Shown: one piece after another, positions 17,353 to 26,093 of the stretch
How positions within the stretch are numbered: position 1 is the stretch's first letter
How the letters are laid out: each line of letters opens with the position of its first letter
DNA from: Cellulomonas flavigena DSM 20109
GTDB lineage: Bacteria; Actinomycetota; Actinomycetes; Actinomycetales; Cellulomonadaceae
Length of the DNA: 64,000 nucleotides
Direction of reading: 5' to 3'
NCBI RefSeq assembly: GCF_000092865.1
Contig: NC_014151.1
Location: 3,410,001-3,474,000 of the forward strand
Position numbers and translations under genes: made by a program
The notes under the pieces: model-generated
The model's database searches: none
What the model saw: the letters and a program-made list of their open reading frames with translations, nothing else
What the model was told of the DNA's origin: nothing

Positions 17353-18533
17353 GGGCCGCCGACCGGGGCGCGGCCGCACGCGCCCGCACGGAGCAGCGTG
17401 AGCGGCAGCGGCTCGCCGCGTCGCGCGCGCAGCAGGGTGCGCGACGCGCGGGGCAGGACGCCGCACGCCGTCGCCGCGCGGCGAAGCGCGCGCGGCTGCG
17501 CGCCATGCCGCCGCACGCCCGCCGGCGGCGCCGCCTCCTGCGGTGGAGCGGGCTGCCCGTCGCGCTGCTGCTCGGGCTCGCGCTCAACCTCCTGCTCCTC
17601 GGCCCCGGGTACACCGAGGCGCGCGCGCTGTACGACGCGGGCGACGACTGGGAGGCGGTCGACGCGTTCGACCGGCAGGAGCGCTGGGCCGTCGTCGAAC
17701 GGTGGAAGGCGTCGTTCAACGCCGGCACCGCCCGCTACCGCGCGGGGCTGTACTCGAGCGCGATCCGGTACCTCGACGACGCCTTGGGGACGGTGCCCGA
17801 GGAGCACCGCTGCGACGTGCAGACGAATCGCGCCCTCGCACTGCTCGCCCAGGAGGAGGAGGCCCGCGTGCTGGCCGAGGAGCAGCTCGCGTTCACCGAG
17901 GCGCTGGCGACGGCGCTGGAGGCGCAGGCCGCCGGCGACCCGTTCGACGCCGAGGTCCTCGAGCCGCCGTACGAGGGCGCCGATCCGCCCGAGCTGGCCG
18001 ACGAGCTGTGGCTGGCGAGCTACTACCTGCGGGACGCGGCCGACTCCGCGGCGCTCGCCGCCGAGGCGCTGGCCGACCCCGCCTGCGCCCCGCCCGCGTC
18101 GCAGGGCGGCGGTGACGGCGAGGACGACGAGGACGAGGCGCCGCAGGACCCGTCCGACCCGCAGGACCCGTCCGACCCGCAGGACCAGGGCGGCGACGGG
18201 GGGCAGGACGACGCGGCGGACGACTTCTCGCAGCGGCAGGCCGAGCAGCGCATGCTGGACCTCCTCGAGCTCGCGGGTGACGTCGAGCGCCTCGCCCAGG
18301 CAGCGGAGGACGGCACCCTCGAGGATCTCCCCGAGCCCGGTGCGGGCGAGCAGGAGACCCCTGACCCCGCGCAGGCCGAGGCCGAACGTCAGCAGCGGCT
18401 CGCCGAGCGCAACGGCCAGGCCGGCGGTGGCGCCGGCCTGGAGGAACCTGGCGGCGCAGAGGGCCCGGGCACGGCACCCGGCGGCGGCACGGCGCCCGGC
18501 ACGGGCGGAGGCGGCGGCGGGCGCAACTGGTGA
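17349..18533 (+). CDS. Membrane protein with TPR-like repeats and acidic, low-complexity tail (BatC-like)
   Basis: A 394-residue protein starting at GTG 17349, with GAGGAGG just upstream, in a GTGA overlap with the vWA gene. A very Arg/Ala-rich basic N terminus (about 55 residues) precedes one membrane segment at about 62-80. TPR-like helices follow at about 85-260 (FNAGTARYRAGLYSSAIRYL resembles a TPR motif). A highly acidic D/E/P/Q tail, with the repeat DPQDPSDPQD, ends in Gly-rich sequence. It is the likely TPR component of the Bat-like operon. The operon ends here and no terminator was recognised downstream. Confidence 0.8.
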   Translation: MRAADRGAAARARTEQRERQRLAASRAQQGARRAGQDAARRRRAAKRARLRAMPPHARRRRRLLRWSGLPVALLLGLALNLLLLGPGYTEARALYDAGDDWEAVDAFDRQERWAVVERWKASFNAGTARYRAGLYSSAIRYLDDALGTVPEEHRCDVQTNRALALLAQEEEARVLAEEQLAFTEALATALEAQAAGDPFDAEVLEPPYEGADPPELADELWLASYYLRDAADSAALAAEALADPACAPPASQGGGDGEDDEDEAPQDPSDPQDPSDPQDQGGDGGQDDAADDFSQRQAEQRMLDLLELAGDVERLAQAAEDGTLEDLPEPGAGEQETPDPAQAEAERQQRLAERNGQAGGGAGLEEPGGAEGPGTAPGGGTAPGTGGGGGGRNW

Positions 18534-18596
18534 CGGGTCAGGTCCGGCCTGACGCCGCGTCGCGGGCGGGCGCGGGTCGGGGCCGGTGCGCGCGGG

Positions 18597-19448
18597 TCAC
18601 GCGCCGAGCAGCGCACGCAGCGTGCGGACGACCCCGTTGTCCTCGTTCGACGGCGCGACGTACCGGGCGCCCGCGCGCACGTCCGGGTGGGCGTTCGCCA
18701 TCGCGAACGACCAGTGCGCGGCCGCCAGCATGCCGACGTCGTTGAGGTAGTCGCCGAAGGCGACGGTCTGCTCCGGCCCCACGCCCAGCGCCTCCTGCAC
18801 CTCGCGCAGCGCGTGCCCCTTGTCGGCGTCCAGGCTCATGACGTCGACCCAGTGCGCGCCGCTGACGAGCACGCGGGCGTCCCCGTCGAACCGCGTGAGC
18901 GCTGCCCCGGCGCCCGTCTCCGCGGGCCCGAAGTCGTAGACCGCGACCTTGAGGATGGTGTCCTCGACCGCTGTGAGGTCGGGCACCTGCTGCAGCAGCG
19001 CGTAGTACGGCTCGCACTGCGCGAGGAACGCTGCGTCGGTGCGCTCGACGTACGCGCTGTCCAGCCCGCACAGCACGACCCCGACGTCGCCGCCGGCGTC
19101 CGCCTGGCGCCGCACGTCGCGCACGACGTCCCGCGCGAGGCCCGTCGCCAGCCCGTGCACCGCGAGCGGGACCCCTGCGCGGACGACGTGCGCGCCGTTC
19201 TCCGCGACGTACACCAGGTCGTCACGCGCCAGCTGCCGGCGCAGCGTCGCGTACTGCCGCCCGCTCGCCGGGCAGACCGTCACCCCGCGACCGAGCAGCT
19301 CGTCGAGCAGCGGCCAGAACGACGGGTCGACCTGCTTGGCCTCGTCGAGCAGCGATCCGTCGAGGTCGACCGCGACCAGGCGGACGTCGGGGGGTGCGGT
19401 GCGCGCGGCGAGCTCGGCGGCGAGCGAGGTCAGGTCGTCCGAGGGCAC
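18597..19448 (-). CDS. HAD-superfamily (Cof-type) phosphatase
   Basis: A 283-residue HAD hydrolase of the Cof/IIB type. Motif I is AVDLDGSLLD (DxDGS, with Ser in place of the usual Thr). Motif II lies in VCPASGRQYATL, motif III is the lysine in LDADKGHAL, and motif IV is FGDYLNDVGML. The C2-type cap lies between about 90 and 200. Such enzymes dephosphorylate small sugars or flavin/PLP precursors. The GTG at 19448 starts the conserved domain about 20 residues before motif I. Its promoter must lie in the long intergenic stretch to the right. Confidence 0.88.
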   Translation of the reverse strand: MPSDDLTSLAAELAARTAPPDVRLVAVDLDGSLLDEAKQVDPSFWPLLDELLGRGVTVCPASGRQYATLRRQLARDDLVYVAENGAHVVRAGVPLAVHGLATGLARDVVRDVRRQADAGGDVGVVLCGLDSAYVERTDAAFLAQCEPYYALLQQVPDLTAVEDTILKVAVYDFGPAETGAGAALTRFDGDARVLVSGAHWVDVMSLDADKGHALREVQEALGVGPEQTVAFGDYLNDVGMLAAAHWSFAMANAHPDVRAGARYVAPSNEDNGVVRTLRALLGA

Positions 19449-19555
19449 CCCCCGATCCTCGCACCGGCGACCGGAGGTACGCGGGTCGGCGCGTCGTCCG
19501 GCAGCGGGAGGCTCGCCGTGCACCCCCGGCGAGGACGCGTGAGCGCCGCCCGGGC

Positions 19556-19588
19556 GAGGCCCCGCGGGCGCTTACCCCGAGGGGCCTC
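19556..19588. repeat. Hairpin with GCTTAC loop (copy 1)
   Basis: GAGGCCCC (19556-19563) pairs with GGGGCCTC (19581-19588), with further GCGG/CCG(A) contacts inside. The loop carries CGCTTACCCCGAGGGGCC, which nearly duplicates the hairpin at 20086-20122. Confidence 0.6.
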
Positions 19589-19643
19589 GGCCCGGTGCCC
19601 AGGGTAGGGCGCGGGCGCGTCCGACCGGGTGAAGTGCGGCCTC

Positions 19644-19733
19644 GTGTCCACAGCCTGTGTCCACACCCCTGTGTCGGAGCGGTGAGTTCGCAGGTGGTCC
19701 TGTGGACGACGCTGTGGACGCAGCGGTGGACGA
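19644..19733. promoter_or_regulatory. Cluster of DnaA-box-like 9-mers
   Basis: GTGTCCACA occurs at 19644-19652 and 19657-19665, each 8 of 9 against the actinobacterial box TTGTCCACA. In the opposite orientation are TGTGGACGA at 19701-19709 (8/9), TGTGGACGC at 19713-19721 (7/9) and GGTGGACGA at 19725-19733 (7/9). Confidence 0.5.
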
Positions 19734-20085
19734 GATCGCTCCCCGCGACCCCCTTGCGGCCCTGGTGACGGCAGGTCTAGAACTGGGGGCACGGCCCCGA
19801 AGGACCGCGCCTCACCTGCACGAACGTTCCCCCGTGACCGTTCCGCGGGCGAATCGCGCGGACGTCGGGACCCGACCGACCGGAGGACGTGCGGCACCTC
19901 GCCGGGGCAACCCGACGACCTGTGGATGACGACGCAGGGACTGCACCGGCACCGGGAGGTCGATCGTGGTCGTCCCGCCCACGACGGACCGGTCCGCCGG
20001 ACCGCCGGGTGCCGGGGCGCAGCCGCACCGTCACAGCGGCGTCCCCTCACCGGGCCACCGGAGACACGAGGACCCACGATCGAGG

Positions 20086-20122
20086 CGACGGCCCCTCGGA
20101 CGCTTACTCCGAGGGGCCGTCG
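20086..20122 (-). terminator. Strong hairpin just past dtd (copy 2 of the GCTTAC hairpin)
   Basis: A perfect 14-bp stem CGACGGCCCCTCGG / CCGAGGGGCCGTCG encloses the 9-nt loop ACGCTTACT, starting 20 bp beyond the dtd stop. No T tract follows, which is usual for high-GC actinobacterial terminators. Confidence 0.7.
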
Positions 20123-20141
20123 TCGTCCGTGCACGGCACGC

Positions 20142-20579
20142 TCAGGCCGGAGGCGCGGACTCCACGAGGATCGTCACGGGCCCGTCGTTGACGAGCTCGA
20201 CCGCCATGTCGGCACCGAACCGGCCCGTCGCGACCTCGAGTCCCCGGGCCCGCAGCGCCGCGACCACGGCGTCGACGAGCGGCTCCGCGACCTCGCCGGG
20301 TGCTGCCGCGTTCCAGGTGGGCCGCCGGCCCTTGCGCACGTCGGCGTAGAGCGTGAACTGGCTGACGACGAGCACGGGCGCGCCCACGTCGACGGCCGAG
20401 CGCTCGTCCCGCAGGATGCGCAGCTCGGCGATCTTGCGCGCGACGACCTCGACCTGCGCCGGCCCGTCGCCCGGGGTGACGCCGACGAGCGCCAGCAGTC
20501 CCGGCCGGTCGATCCGGCCGACCACCTCGCCGGCCACCGTCACCGACGCGCGCGTGACGCGCTGCACGACCGCCCTCAC
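20142..20579 (-). CDS. dtd: D-aminoacyl-tRNA deacylase
   Basis: A 145-residue protein of the standard DTD length. It begins [15 protein letters not shown] and contains the signature [17 protein letters not shown]. The cross-subunit Gly-cisPro motif is NDGPVTI near the C terminus. It hydrolyses D-amino acids (and glycine on tRNA-Ala) from mischarged tRNA in the cytosol. The GTG at 20579 gives the canonical N terminus; longer in-frame extension is antisense to other sequence. A strong hairpin follows the stop. Confidence 0.95.
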   Translation of the reverse strand: MRAVVQRVTRASVTVAGEVVGRIDRPGLLALVGVTPGDGPAQVEVVARKIAELRILRDERSAVDVGAPVLVVSQFTLYADVRKGRRPTWNAAAPGEVAEPLVDAVVAALRARGLEVATGRFGADMAVELVNDGPVTILVESAPPA

Positions 20580-20616
20580 CGTCGGACCTCCACCCCGTCC
20601 CGCACGATCCCCGCCC

Positions 20617-21600
20617 TCACGCGTCCGGCCCGAACGTGGCCCGCACGGCCCCGACCGGTCGCCCGTGGCCCAGCACGGGCGTCCGACCCACCTCCGCCAC
20701 GGCGGCGGGGTCGACGCCCGCGAGCGCGAGCGCCGATGCCAGCACGGCCGGGCGTGGGCGCGACGCGCCGTCGAGGACCTTGAACGCGACCGCCCCGCCG
20801 TCGCGCAGCCCCGCGGCGTACACGCCGTCGGCACCGTCCTTGGCGACCAGACCCGGCACTGCCGTCATGAAGGCCGTGGCGTCGCGTCCGGTCCCGCCGA
20901 CGTGCCACGGATGAGCGGCCATGGCGCGCCCGACGCGTGCGGTCGCCGAGCCGTCGTCGCGTGCGGCGGCCGCGGCGATCGCACCGAACGCGCGCGCCAG
21001 GCCGGTGAGCGTCGTCGAGAGCAGCGGCGCGCCGCAGCCGTCGACCGTGACGTGGTCGACGGGCACGCCCGTGAGCTCGGCGACCGTCGCGACGACCGCC
21101 CGCTGCAGCGGGTGCGCCGGGTCCAGGTAGCCCTCCGTGGACCACCCGGCCGCCACGCACGTCGCGAGCATGCCCGCGTGCTTGCCGGAGCAGTTCTGCG
21201 TGAGCGGCTGCGGCCCGTGCCCGTCGGCGCGCCGCTGCCACGCGGCGTCGGGGGCCAGCGGCCAGTCGGGGGTGTTGCGCAGGTCGGCCGCGGTGAGCCC
21301 GGCGCCGGCCAGGACGCCCTCGACGACCTCGAGGTGCCCCGGCTCACCGGAGTGGCTCGCGCACACCAGCGCGAGCTCCGGGCCGTCGAGACCGAGCCCG
21401 TGCCGGAGCATCGCGAGGGCCTGCAGCGGCTTGAGCGACGAGCGCGGCCACACGACGACGTCAGGGTCGCCCAGCGCGTGCCGCACCTCGCCGCCGGGTG
21501 CGAGCACGACGACGTGGCCCAGGTGGACGGACTCGACGAGGTCGCCGCGGTGCACGCGCGCGAGCGGCACCGCGTGCGTGGCGACGTCGGCCGTGCTCAC
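20617..21600 (-). CDS. Asparaginase (L-asparaginase II-like family)
   Basis: A 327-residue cytosolic protein of the thermolabile/rhizobial-type asparaginase family, distinct from the E. coli type. Visible family features are [13 protein letters not shown] at the start, [14 protein letters not shown] with the conserved Ser-x2-Lys pair, [13 protein letters not shown] and [23 protein letters not shown] and [11 protein letters not shown] follow. Hydrolysis of L-asparagine is the expected activity. It starts at GTG in a GTGA overlap with the upstream DUF2516 gene, so the two are coupled, and 37 bp separate it from dtd. Confidence 0.9.
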   Translation of the reverse strand: MSTADVATHAVPLARVHRGDLVESVHLGHVVVLAPGGEVRHALGDPDVVVWPRSSLKPLQALAMLRHGLGLDGPELALVCASHSGEPGHLEVVEGVLAGAGLTAADLRNTPDWPLAPDAAWQRRADGHGPQPLTQNCSGKHAGMLATCVAAGWSTEGYLDPAHPLQRAVVATVAELTGVPVDHVTVDGCGAPLLSTTLTGLARAFGAIAAAAARDDGSATARVGRAMAAHPWHVGGTGRDATAFMTAVPGLVAKDGADGVYAAGLRDGGAVAFKVLDGASRPRPAVLASALALAGVDPAAVAEVGRTPVLGHGRPVGAVRATFGPDA

Positions 21601-21935
21601 CACCCGCCCCGCGCGGGCCCGCCACCGCGGCCGGAGTACGGCGCCACGGCGGGCCGCACGTCGACGAGGTACACGATCGCCGCCGCTGCGCTGGCCAGCG
21701 CGAGGAACGACGGGAACGGCAGGCCGATGCCCAGCGGCGGCGGGATGCAGATGAACGCGACCGCGGTGGCCGCCACGAGCACCCCCGTCCAGAAGGCACG
21801 CGTGCGCTTGCCGGCGGCGACGAACGCCCGGGCCGGGCGACGCAGGCAGTCGACCAGCGCCCACACGGACAGCCCGAAGATCACCACGTAGAAGACGAGG
21901 AAGAGGAGGAGCTGCAGCGACCCGATGATGCCCAC
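21597..21935 (-). CDS. DUF2516 membrane protein
   Basis: A 112-residue protein with three or four predicted membrane segments (about residues 5-28, 46-64 and 66-90). The DUF2516 signature is in FGLSVWALVDCLRRPARAFVAAGKRTRAFW. The family is actinobacterial and has no known function. The stop overlaps the asparaginase start by four bases. The C terminus is a short Gly-rich tail. Confidence 0.87.
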   Translation of the reverse strand: MGIIGSLQLLLFLVFYVVIFGLSVWALVDCLRRPARAFVAAGKRTRAFWTGVLVAATAVAFICIPPPLGIGLPFPSFLALASAAAAIVYLVDVRPAVAPYSGRGGGPARGGW

Positions 21936-21977
21936 GGGCGAGAGCCTACGAGACGTCCGGGTCGCGCACCGGCGTGC

Positions 21978-23099
21978 TCACAGCTCCGGCAGTGCCGCGC
22001 GCGCGTCGTGGGGCGTGGCGCCGGACGCCTCGAGCAGGTCGACGACGAGCGAGCGCAGGAGCATGACGAGCGACTGCGACTTCCAGTCCTCGGGAGCCAG
22101 GACGTGCGGGTCGAGCGCGCCGGCCACCTCGAGCAGCCGCGTCCGGGCCGCGCGCGGGTCGTGGCCCGTGCCCAGCGCGGTCGCGAGGTCGTCGGTGGCG
22201 TGCGCGGTGGCCTCGACGGCGCCGGCGAGGCCCTGCTCGACGTGCCCGGACGCGGCGGGGGCGTCGTCGACCGCCGTGACGGACCTGCGCACCAGGACGC
22301 GCGCGTTGCGCATGGCACGGTCGAGCATCGCGGCCTCGTCGACGAGTCGTTCGAGCTCCGCGCGGTGGCGCCGGTGGGCGGGCGCCAGCCGGACGAGCTC
22401 CGCGGCGGCGCGCGCGGAGTCCCGCCACTCGTCGAGCGCGGGCTGCGACGCGCGCCCGGTGAGCAGTGCCGCCTCGACGTCCTCGACCGAGCGCGTCCGC
22501 AGACCCCGGGCCAGCCCGTGCAGCACGGTCGCGAGCTCCTGCACGGCCGCCTGCGCGAGCGTGCGGGGGTGACGCCGCGGGTCCGTCGGCGTGAGCAGCG
22601 CGAACGCGAGCGCCACGAGGCCGCCGACGAACGCGTCGATCCACCGTCCGAACGGTCCGCCGCCGATCTGCGGCAGACCGACGATGACGATGGCCTGCAC
22701 CCCGGCCTGCGTGGTCAGCAGCGGACCGCGGTCGAGGAACCGCCCGAGCAGCGCGGACGCCGCCAGCACGAGCGACATCTGCCACAGCCCGGACCCGATG
22801 AGGTGCACGACGAGGTCGCCGGCTGCCACGCCGATCGCGACCCCGCCGGCGAGCTCGGCGACGCGGCGTACCGACCGGTCGCGCGAGAACCCGAGGGCGA
22901 TCCAGGCCGCGACGGGCGCGAAGAACGGCATCTCGTGCCCGAACACGTACTGGCCGACCCCGTAGGCGATCCCCGCGGCGAGCGACGCCTGCAGGATCAG
23001 CGCCCACGACGAGCGCACGCGCGCCCACCCGGCGCGGACGCGCGACCCCACCTGGAGGCGGAGCGTCGCGCGCGTCGGCAGCGCACCCCACGCGCTCAC
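21978..23099 (-). CDS. FUSC/aromatic acid exporter-like membrane protein
   Basis: A 373-residue protein with an N-terminal membrane half (about residues 25-165, five or six hydrophobic helices with FFAPVAAWIALGF and the characteristic RDRSVRRVAELAGG segment). The cytosolic helical C-terminal half is about 200 residues. This is the layout of FUSC-family (YccS/AaeB-like) proteins, which export aromatic acids or other small molecules. GTG 23099 is used because it gives a short basic N terminus before the first helix. It ends 42 bp before the DUF2516 gene and probably shares its transcript. Confidence 0.85.
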   Translation of the reverse strand: MSAWGALPTRATLRLQVGSRVRAGWARVRSSWALILQASLAAGIAYGVGQYVFGHEMPFFAPVAAWIALGFSRDRSVRRVAELAGGVAIGVAAGDLVVHLIGSGLWQMSLVLAASALLGRFLDRGPLLTTQAGVQAIVIVGLPQIGGGPFGRWIDAFVGGLVALAFALLTPTDPRRHPRTLAQAAVQELATVLHGLARGLRTRSVEDVEAALLTGRASQPALDEWRDSARAAAELVRLAPAHRRHRAELERLVDEAAMLDRAMRNARVLVRRSVTAVDDAPAASGHVEQGLAGAVEATAHATDDLATALGTGHDPRAARTRLLEVAGALDPHVLAPEDWKSQSLVMLLRSLVVDLLEASGATPHDARAALPEL

Positions 23100-23124
23100 G
23101 GGACCCCCGGCGGACGCCGACGCC

Positions 23125-24324
23125 TCAGGCGCCGAGCATCGGGTGGTGCCCGAGCCCGCGGGCCAGCGGGCCGCGGGCGGCGGGACGGTCGGGCGTGATC
23201 CCCTCGCCGTCGACGACGACCTCCTGGCCCGCCGCGACGGCCCCGCCGTCGCAGTCGACGAGCAGCGTCGCGTCCGTGGGCACGTTGCGCTTGACGACGG
23301 CCAGCGCGACGGGCCCGAGCTCGTGGTGCCGGGCGACGGTGGTGACGCGGCCGACCTGCCGGCCCTCGCCCGCGGCCTCCGCTCCCCCGGCGGTGGGTGC
23401 GGCGGCGCCCGGGAGCCGGACGGCCGCACCGACCGCGGGCACCAGGTGGCCCGACCCGTCGAGGTGCAGCATCACCAGCCGCCGCGGCGGCCGACCGAGG
23501 TTGTGCACGCGCGCGACCGTCTCCTGCCCGCGGTAGCAGCCCTTGTGCAGGTGCACGGCGGTGCGCAGCCAGTCGAGCTCGTGCGGGATCGTCCGGTCGT
23601 CGACCTCGTGCGAGGCACGGGGGCGCCACGCCTCGACGCGCAGCGCCTCCGCGGCCCACGTGCCGACGAGCGGCCAGCCGGCGGCCTGCCGCGTGCGCAC
23701 CTCCGCCACGAGCCGCTCGCGCGGCACGAGCACAAGGCGCCAGCGCCGGTCGCCGCCGGGGTGCGCGGCGTCCTCGACGCCGTACCGCGTGCCGCCCGGC
23801 GCGGTGTGCGGCCACGGGTCGCGCCACGTCACGGGCTCGCCCTCGGCACCCTCGGCGTCGACGGGCTCGGCGAGCGCCGCCCACGCGTCGGTGACGTCCG
23901 CGACCTCCACCCGGAGCATGAACCGCATCCGGTCGAGCCAGGCGGCCAGCGCGGGCGCGGTCTCGCCGACCAGCCACGTGGTCGTGCCGTCGTCGACCAT
24001 GCCGGCGACGTGCTCGACGTGCCCGTGCGGGTCGAGCACGAGCAGCTCGGTCGACGTGCGCGGCGGCAGCGCGGCGACGTCCTGCGACGTGAGCGAGTGC
24101 AGCCAGCTGAGGCGGTCGGGCCCGGTGACGGTGACGACGCCGAGGTGCGACTGGTCGACGACCGCTCCCCCGCGCGCGAGCGCGCGCTGCTCGGCCGTCG
24201 GGTCGCCGTAGTGCCAGGCGACACCCGCGTCGGCGCCGGAGGCGGGGACGGCGCCGTGGACCGCGAGCAGCGGGCTGCGGTGCCGCGGGGTGGGAGGCAC
24301 GAGGGGGTCGGCGGCGTCGGTCAC
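23125..24324 (-). CDS. ygfZ: YgfZ-like folate-binding Fe-S maintenance protein
   Basis: A 399-residue GcvT-fold protein. The hallmark motif KGCYRGQE is present near residue 265, the YgfZ signature needed for tetrahydrofolate-linked iron-sulfur cluster upkeep. The N-terminal half shows the GcvT features VVDQSHLGVVTVTGPDRLSWLHSLTSQDV. It starts at GTG one base after the stop of the nitrobindin-like gene, so the pair is translationally coupled. It ends in a Pro/Gly-rich tail. Length is above the E. coli protein because of insertions in the C-terminal barrel. Confidence 0.92.
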   Translation of the reverse strand: MTDAADPLVPPTPRHRSPLLAVHGAVPASGADAGVAWHYGDPTAEQRALARGGAVVDQSHLGVVTVTGPDRLSWLHSLTSQDVAALPPRTSTELLVLDPHGHVEHVAGMVDDGTTTWLVGETAPALAAWLDRMRFMLRVEVADVTDAWAALAEPVDAEGAEGEPVTWRDPWPHTAPGGTRYGVEDAAHPGGDRRWRLVLVPRERLVAEVRTRQAAGWPLVGTWAAEALRVEAWRPRASHEVDDRTIPHELDWLRTAVHLHKGCYRGQETVARVHNLGRPPRRLVMLHLDGSGHLVPAVGAAVRLPGAAAPTAGGAEAAGEGRQVGRVTTVARHHELGPVALAVVKRNVPTDATLLVDCDGGAVAAGQEVVVDGEGITPDRPAARGPLARGLGHHPMLGA

Positions 24325-24325
24325 G

Positions 24326-24925
24326 TCACTCCACCCGGCTCAGGCGCGCCGACGCGTACGACTGCAGCGGCTGCCCGAACGCCGCCAGGTCGTGCGCCCA
24401 CATGAGGTCGCCGTTCACCAGGCCGTACAGCCGCTTGCCGGCGCTGACCTCGGCGCCCGTCGCGGTGCGCGCGACGAGGTCGGACGCGAGCTCGAGCCGG
24501 CCGTTGCCGACCGTGCCGACCCAGACCGCGACGTACCCGGCCGGGTCCGTGGTCAGCAGCTCGACGGGGTGCTGGTCGTCGGGGAGGTCCGCGGGTCGTT
24601 CCGGCGGCACGCGCCAGTACCCGGACTCCGTGGACCACACGGGGTCGCCGTCGACGTCGGGCGCGCCCTGCGGCGCAGCGTCGGGGTGGGGCCCGGCGGG
24701 CGCCTCGAGGTCGATCTCGGCGACGTCGTCGGGCGCGACGACGAGCCGGGTCGTCGTGCGGTAGGCGAGGTACGGCCCGCCGTCGTGGGTGACCTCGAGC
24801 TCCTGCGTGAAGGTGCTCTCCTCGATACCGGGGTAGCCCACGACGCCCTCGCCGCGCCAGCGGCCGACCAACCAGGCGAGCGGGTAGACCTCGGGGGCCA
24901 GGCCCTCGGGCAGCACGAACGGCAC
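24326..24925 (-). CDS. FABP-like/nitrobindin-family heme-binding beta-barrel protein
   Basis: A 199-residue protein with the signature LVGRWRGEG near residue 21 (GxWxGxG). A run of beta strands ends in YASARLSRV. This group (DUF1794, THAP4-like) binds heme b and interacts with NO or peroxynitrite, and actinobacterial members are annotated FABP-family. The heme-ligand histidine is probably H175 in MWAHDLAAFG (inference). The GTG at 24925 is preceded by GAGGAGG, a very good ribosome site. Mycobacteria also keep a homologue close to glnR (recalled), as here. Confidence 0.87.
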   Translation of the reverse strand: MPFVLPEGLAPEVYPLAWLVGRWRGEGVVGYPGIEESTFTQELEVTHDGGPYLAYRTTTRLVVAPDDVAEIDLEAPAGPHPDAAPQGAPDVDGDPVWSTESGYWRVPPERPADLPDDQHPVELLTTDPAGYVAVWVGTVGNGRLELASDLVARTATGAEVSAGKRLYGLVNGDLMWAHDLAAFGQPLQSYASARLSRVE

Positions 24926-25030
24926 GGTGCCTCCTCGGCTCGGGCGTCGGACCCTTCGGGGTCCCGACGTCCCACACGGAACTCGGGCGGCGGTCGGCCG
25001 CCCGCGGGGGCGCAGGTCAGCGCCGAGGGC

Positions 25031-25138
25031 TCAGCGCTGGCCCTTGTACAGGCGGTACGCGACGAAGCCGGCGAACCACGTGATGGTGCCCGTGGCCAGC
25101 ACCAGCAGGCCGATGAAGAACCCCTCGAGCGCAGTCAT
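25031..25138 (-). CDS. 35-residue membrane peptide
   Basis: A short reading frame on the minus strand encodes 35 residues, beginning MTALEGFFIGLLVLATGT. A hydrophobic helix of about 20 residues (FFIGLLVLATGTITWFAGF) is followed by VAYRLYKGQR. The frame has an ATG directly behind a TAGGAT -10 box and ends in a positively charged tail on the predicted cytosolic side. Codon use is typical of the neighbours. I do not recognise the family. It lies between the nitrobindin-like gene and a membrane-protein gene on the same strand. Confidence 0.7.
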   Translation of the reverse strand: MTALEGFFIGLLVLATGTITWFAGFVAYRLYKGQR

Positions 25139-25144
25139 GCACCG

Positions 25145-25150
25145 ATCCTA
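25145..25150 (-). promoter_or_regulatory. -10 box TAGGAT of the 35-residue gene
   Basis: TAGGAT on the minus strand ends six bases before the ATG at 25138, an excellent leaderless promoter match. It is the best evidence that the small gene is real. Confidence 0.6.
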
Positions 25151-25187
25151 ACGACGCGGGCGCACGGAATCGTCCCGAGGCCCGCGG

Positions 25188-25922
25188 TCAGCCGGCCAGG
25201 ACGCGCCCGGCGACGTACACGAGCACGCCGCTGACGGTGACCGGCAGCACGATCACGGCGAGCGCCGGCAGGTTGCGCGACAGCGCGGGGAACCGGTCGA
25301 ACAGCGCGTGCATCGCCGTGACCAGGAGCCCGACCCCCAGGCCGAGCACCGCACCGGCGAGCAGCTGCACGGCGGGCAGGACCGCCCCGACGAGCGTCCC
25401 GCCGCCCGTCGCCGCGGCCACGGTGATCAGGTAGACGAGCCACGTGCGGCCGCGCAGCGCGACGGCCGCCGACCCCAGCGCGAGCGCGAGCGCCCCGGCG
25501 ACCACGAGCTCCTTGCCGCCGCCGAGCCGCGCGGTGGCGACCCATCCCGTGACGCACACGGCCAGCACGGTGCCGGCCACGGTGCCCGACACGGACTCGA
25601 CGAGCCGCAGCCGCCCGCCACGGCGCAGCAGCTCGTTGACGAACGCGAGCACCACGGCGCCGGCGAACACGAGCGCCATGTGCTGCAGGTACGGCTCCTC
25701 GGGCGTGAACGTCACCGCCGCGACGGACCCCAGCCCGCCGAGCGCGACGACCGCGCCGGCACCGGGCGTGAACGGCAGCCCCGCGAGCCGCGGCCAGCCG
25801 ATCGCCAGCGCCAGGACGAGCGCGGCACTGACCCCGGCGAGCGGCAGCACGCCGAGGTACCCGCCGACGGCGACGACCGCCGCGAGGACCGCCGTGAGGA
25901 CCGCACGCGTCTCGACGCTCAT
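25188..25922 (-). CDS. Polytopic membrane protein of unknown function
   Basis: A 244-residue, strongly hydrophobic protein with about seven predicted membrane helices and very short loops. A helix-breaking acidic loop TFTPEEPYLQHM falls between helices three and four. A Phe/Arg-rich loop ALFDRFPALSRN precedes the last helix. I recognise no family. The start is ATG 25922 with a hydrophobic helix following at residues 6-25. It diverges from glnR, the two genes being about 200 bp apart. Confidence 0.75.
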   Translation of the reverse strand: MSVETRAVLTAVLAAVVAVGGYLGVLPLAGVSAALVLALAIGWPRLAGLPFTPGAGAVVALGGLGSVAAVTFTPEEPYLQHMALVFAGAVVLAFVNELLRRGGRLRLVESVSGTVAGTVLAVCVTGWVATARLGGGKELVVAGALALALGSAAVALRGRTWLVYLITVAAATGGGTLVGAVLPAVQLLAGAVLGLGVGLLVTAMHALFDRFPALSRNLPALAVIVLPVTVSGVLVYVAGRVLAG

Positions 25923-26093
25923 CGCACGACCCGCCGCGCGTGCGGTCGCGTCGGGCGCCGGTCGTCGCGCGGGGTCGTCGGACGGTCGTGGAGCAGCACG
26001 CGGGCGATTCTCGCAGACCCGCCGCCCCGCCCGGGCCGCCGCCCGGACGGGTGGCGCACGTGGGCGTCGGCACGGGCCCGCCCGACCACGCGG

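Larger units (their letters stand above)
19449..20141. other. 693-bp gene-free region
   Basis: I see no convincing protein gene, tRNA, tmRNA, RNase P RNA or SRP RNA here. It holds a hairpin at 19556-19588, a cluster of DnaA-box-like 9-mers at 19644-19733 with a lone weaker one at 19921-19929, and the dtd terminator hairpin at 20086-20122. Its length is exceptional for this window, so an unrecognised RNA gene is possible. Confidence 0.6.

Noticed and set aside
19644..19733. Chromosomal replication origin
   Set aside because: The boxes are few and imperfect, no AT-rich unwinding region is seen, and the flanking genes (HAD, dtd) are not dnaA or dnaN.
19449..20141. RNase P RNA, tmRNA or SRP RNA
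   Set aside because: None of the conserved core sequences of these RNAs was found in either strand of the gap.
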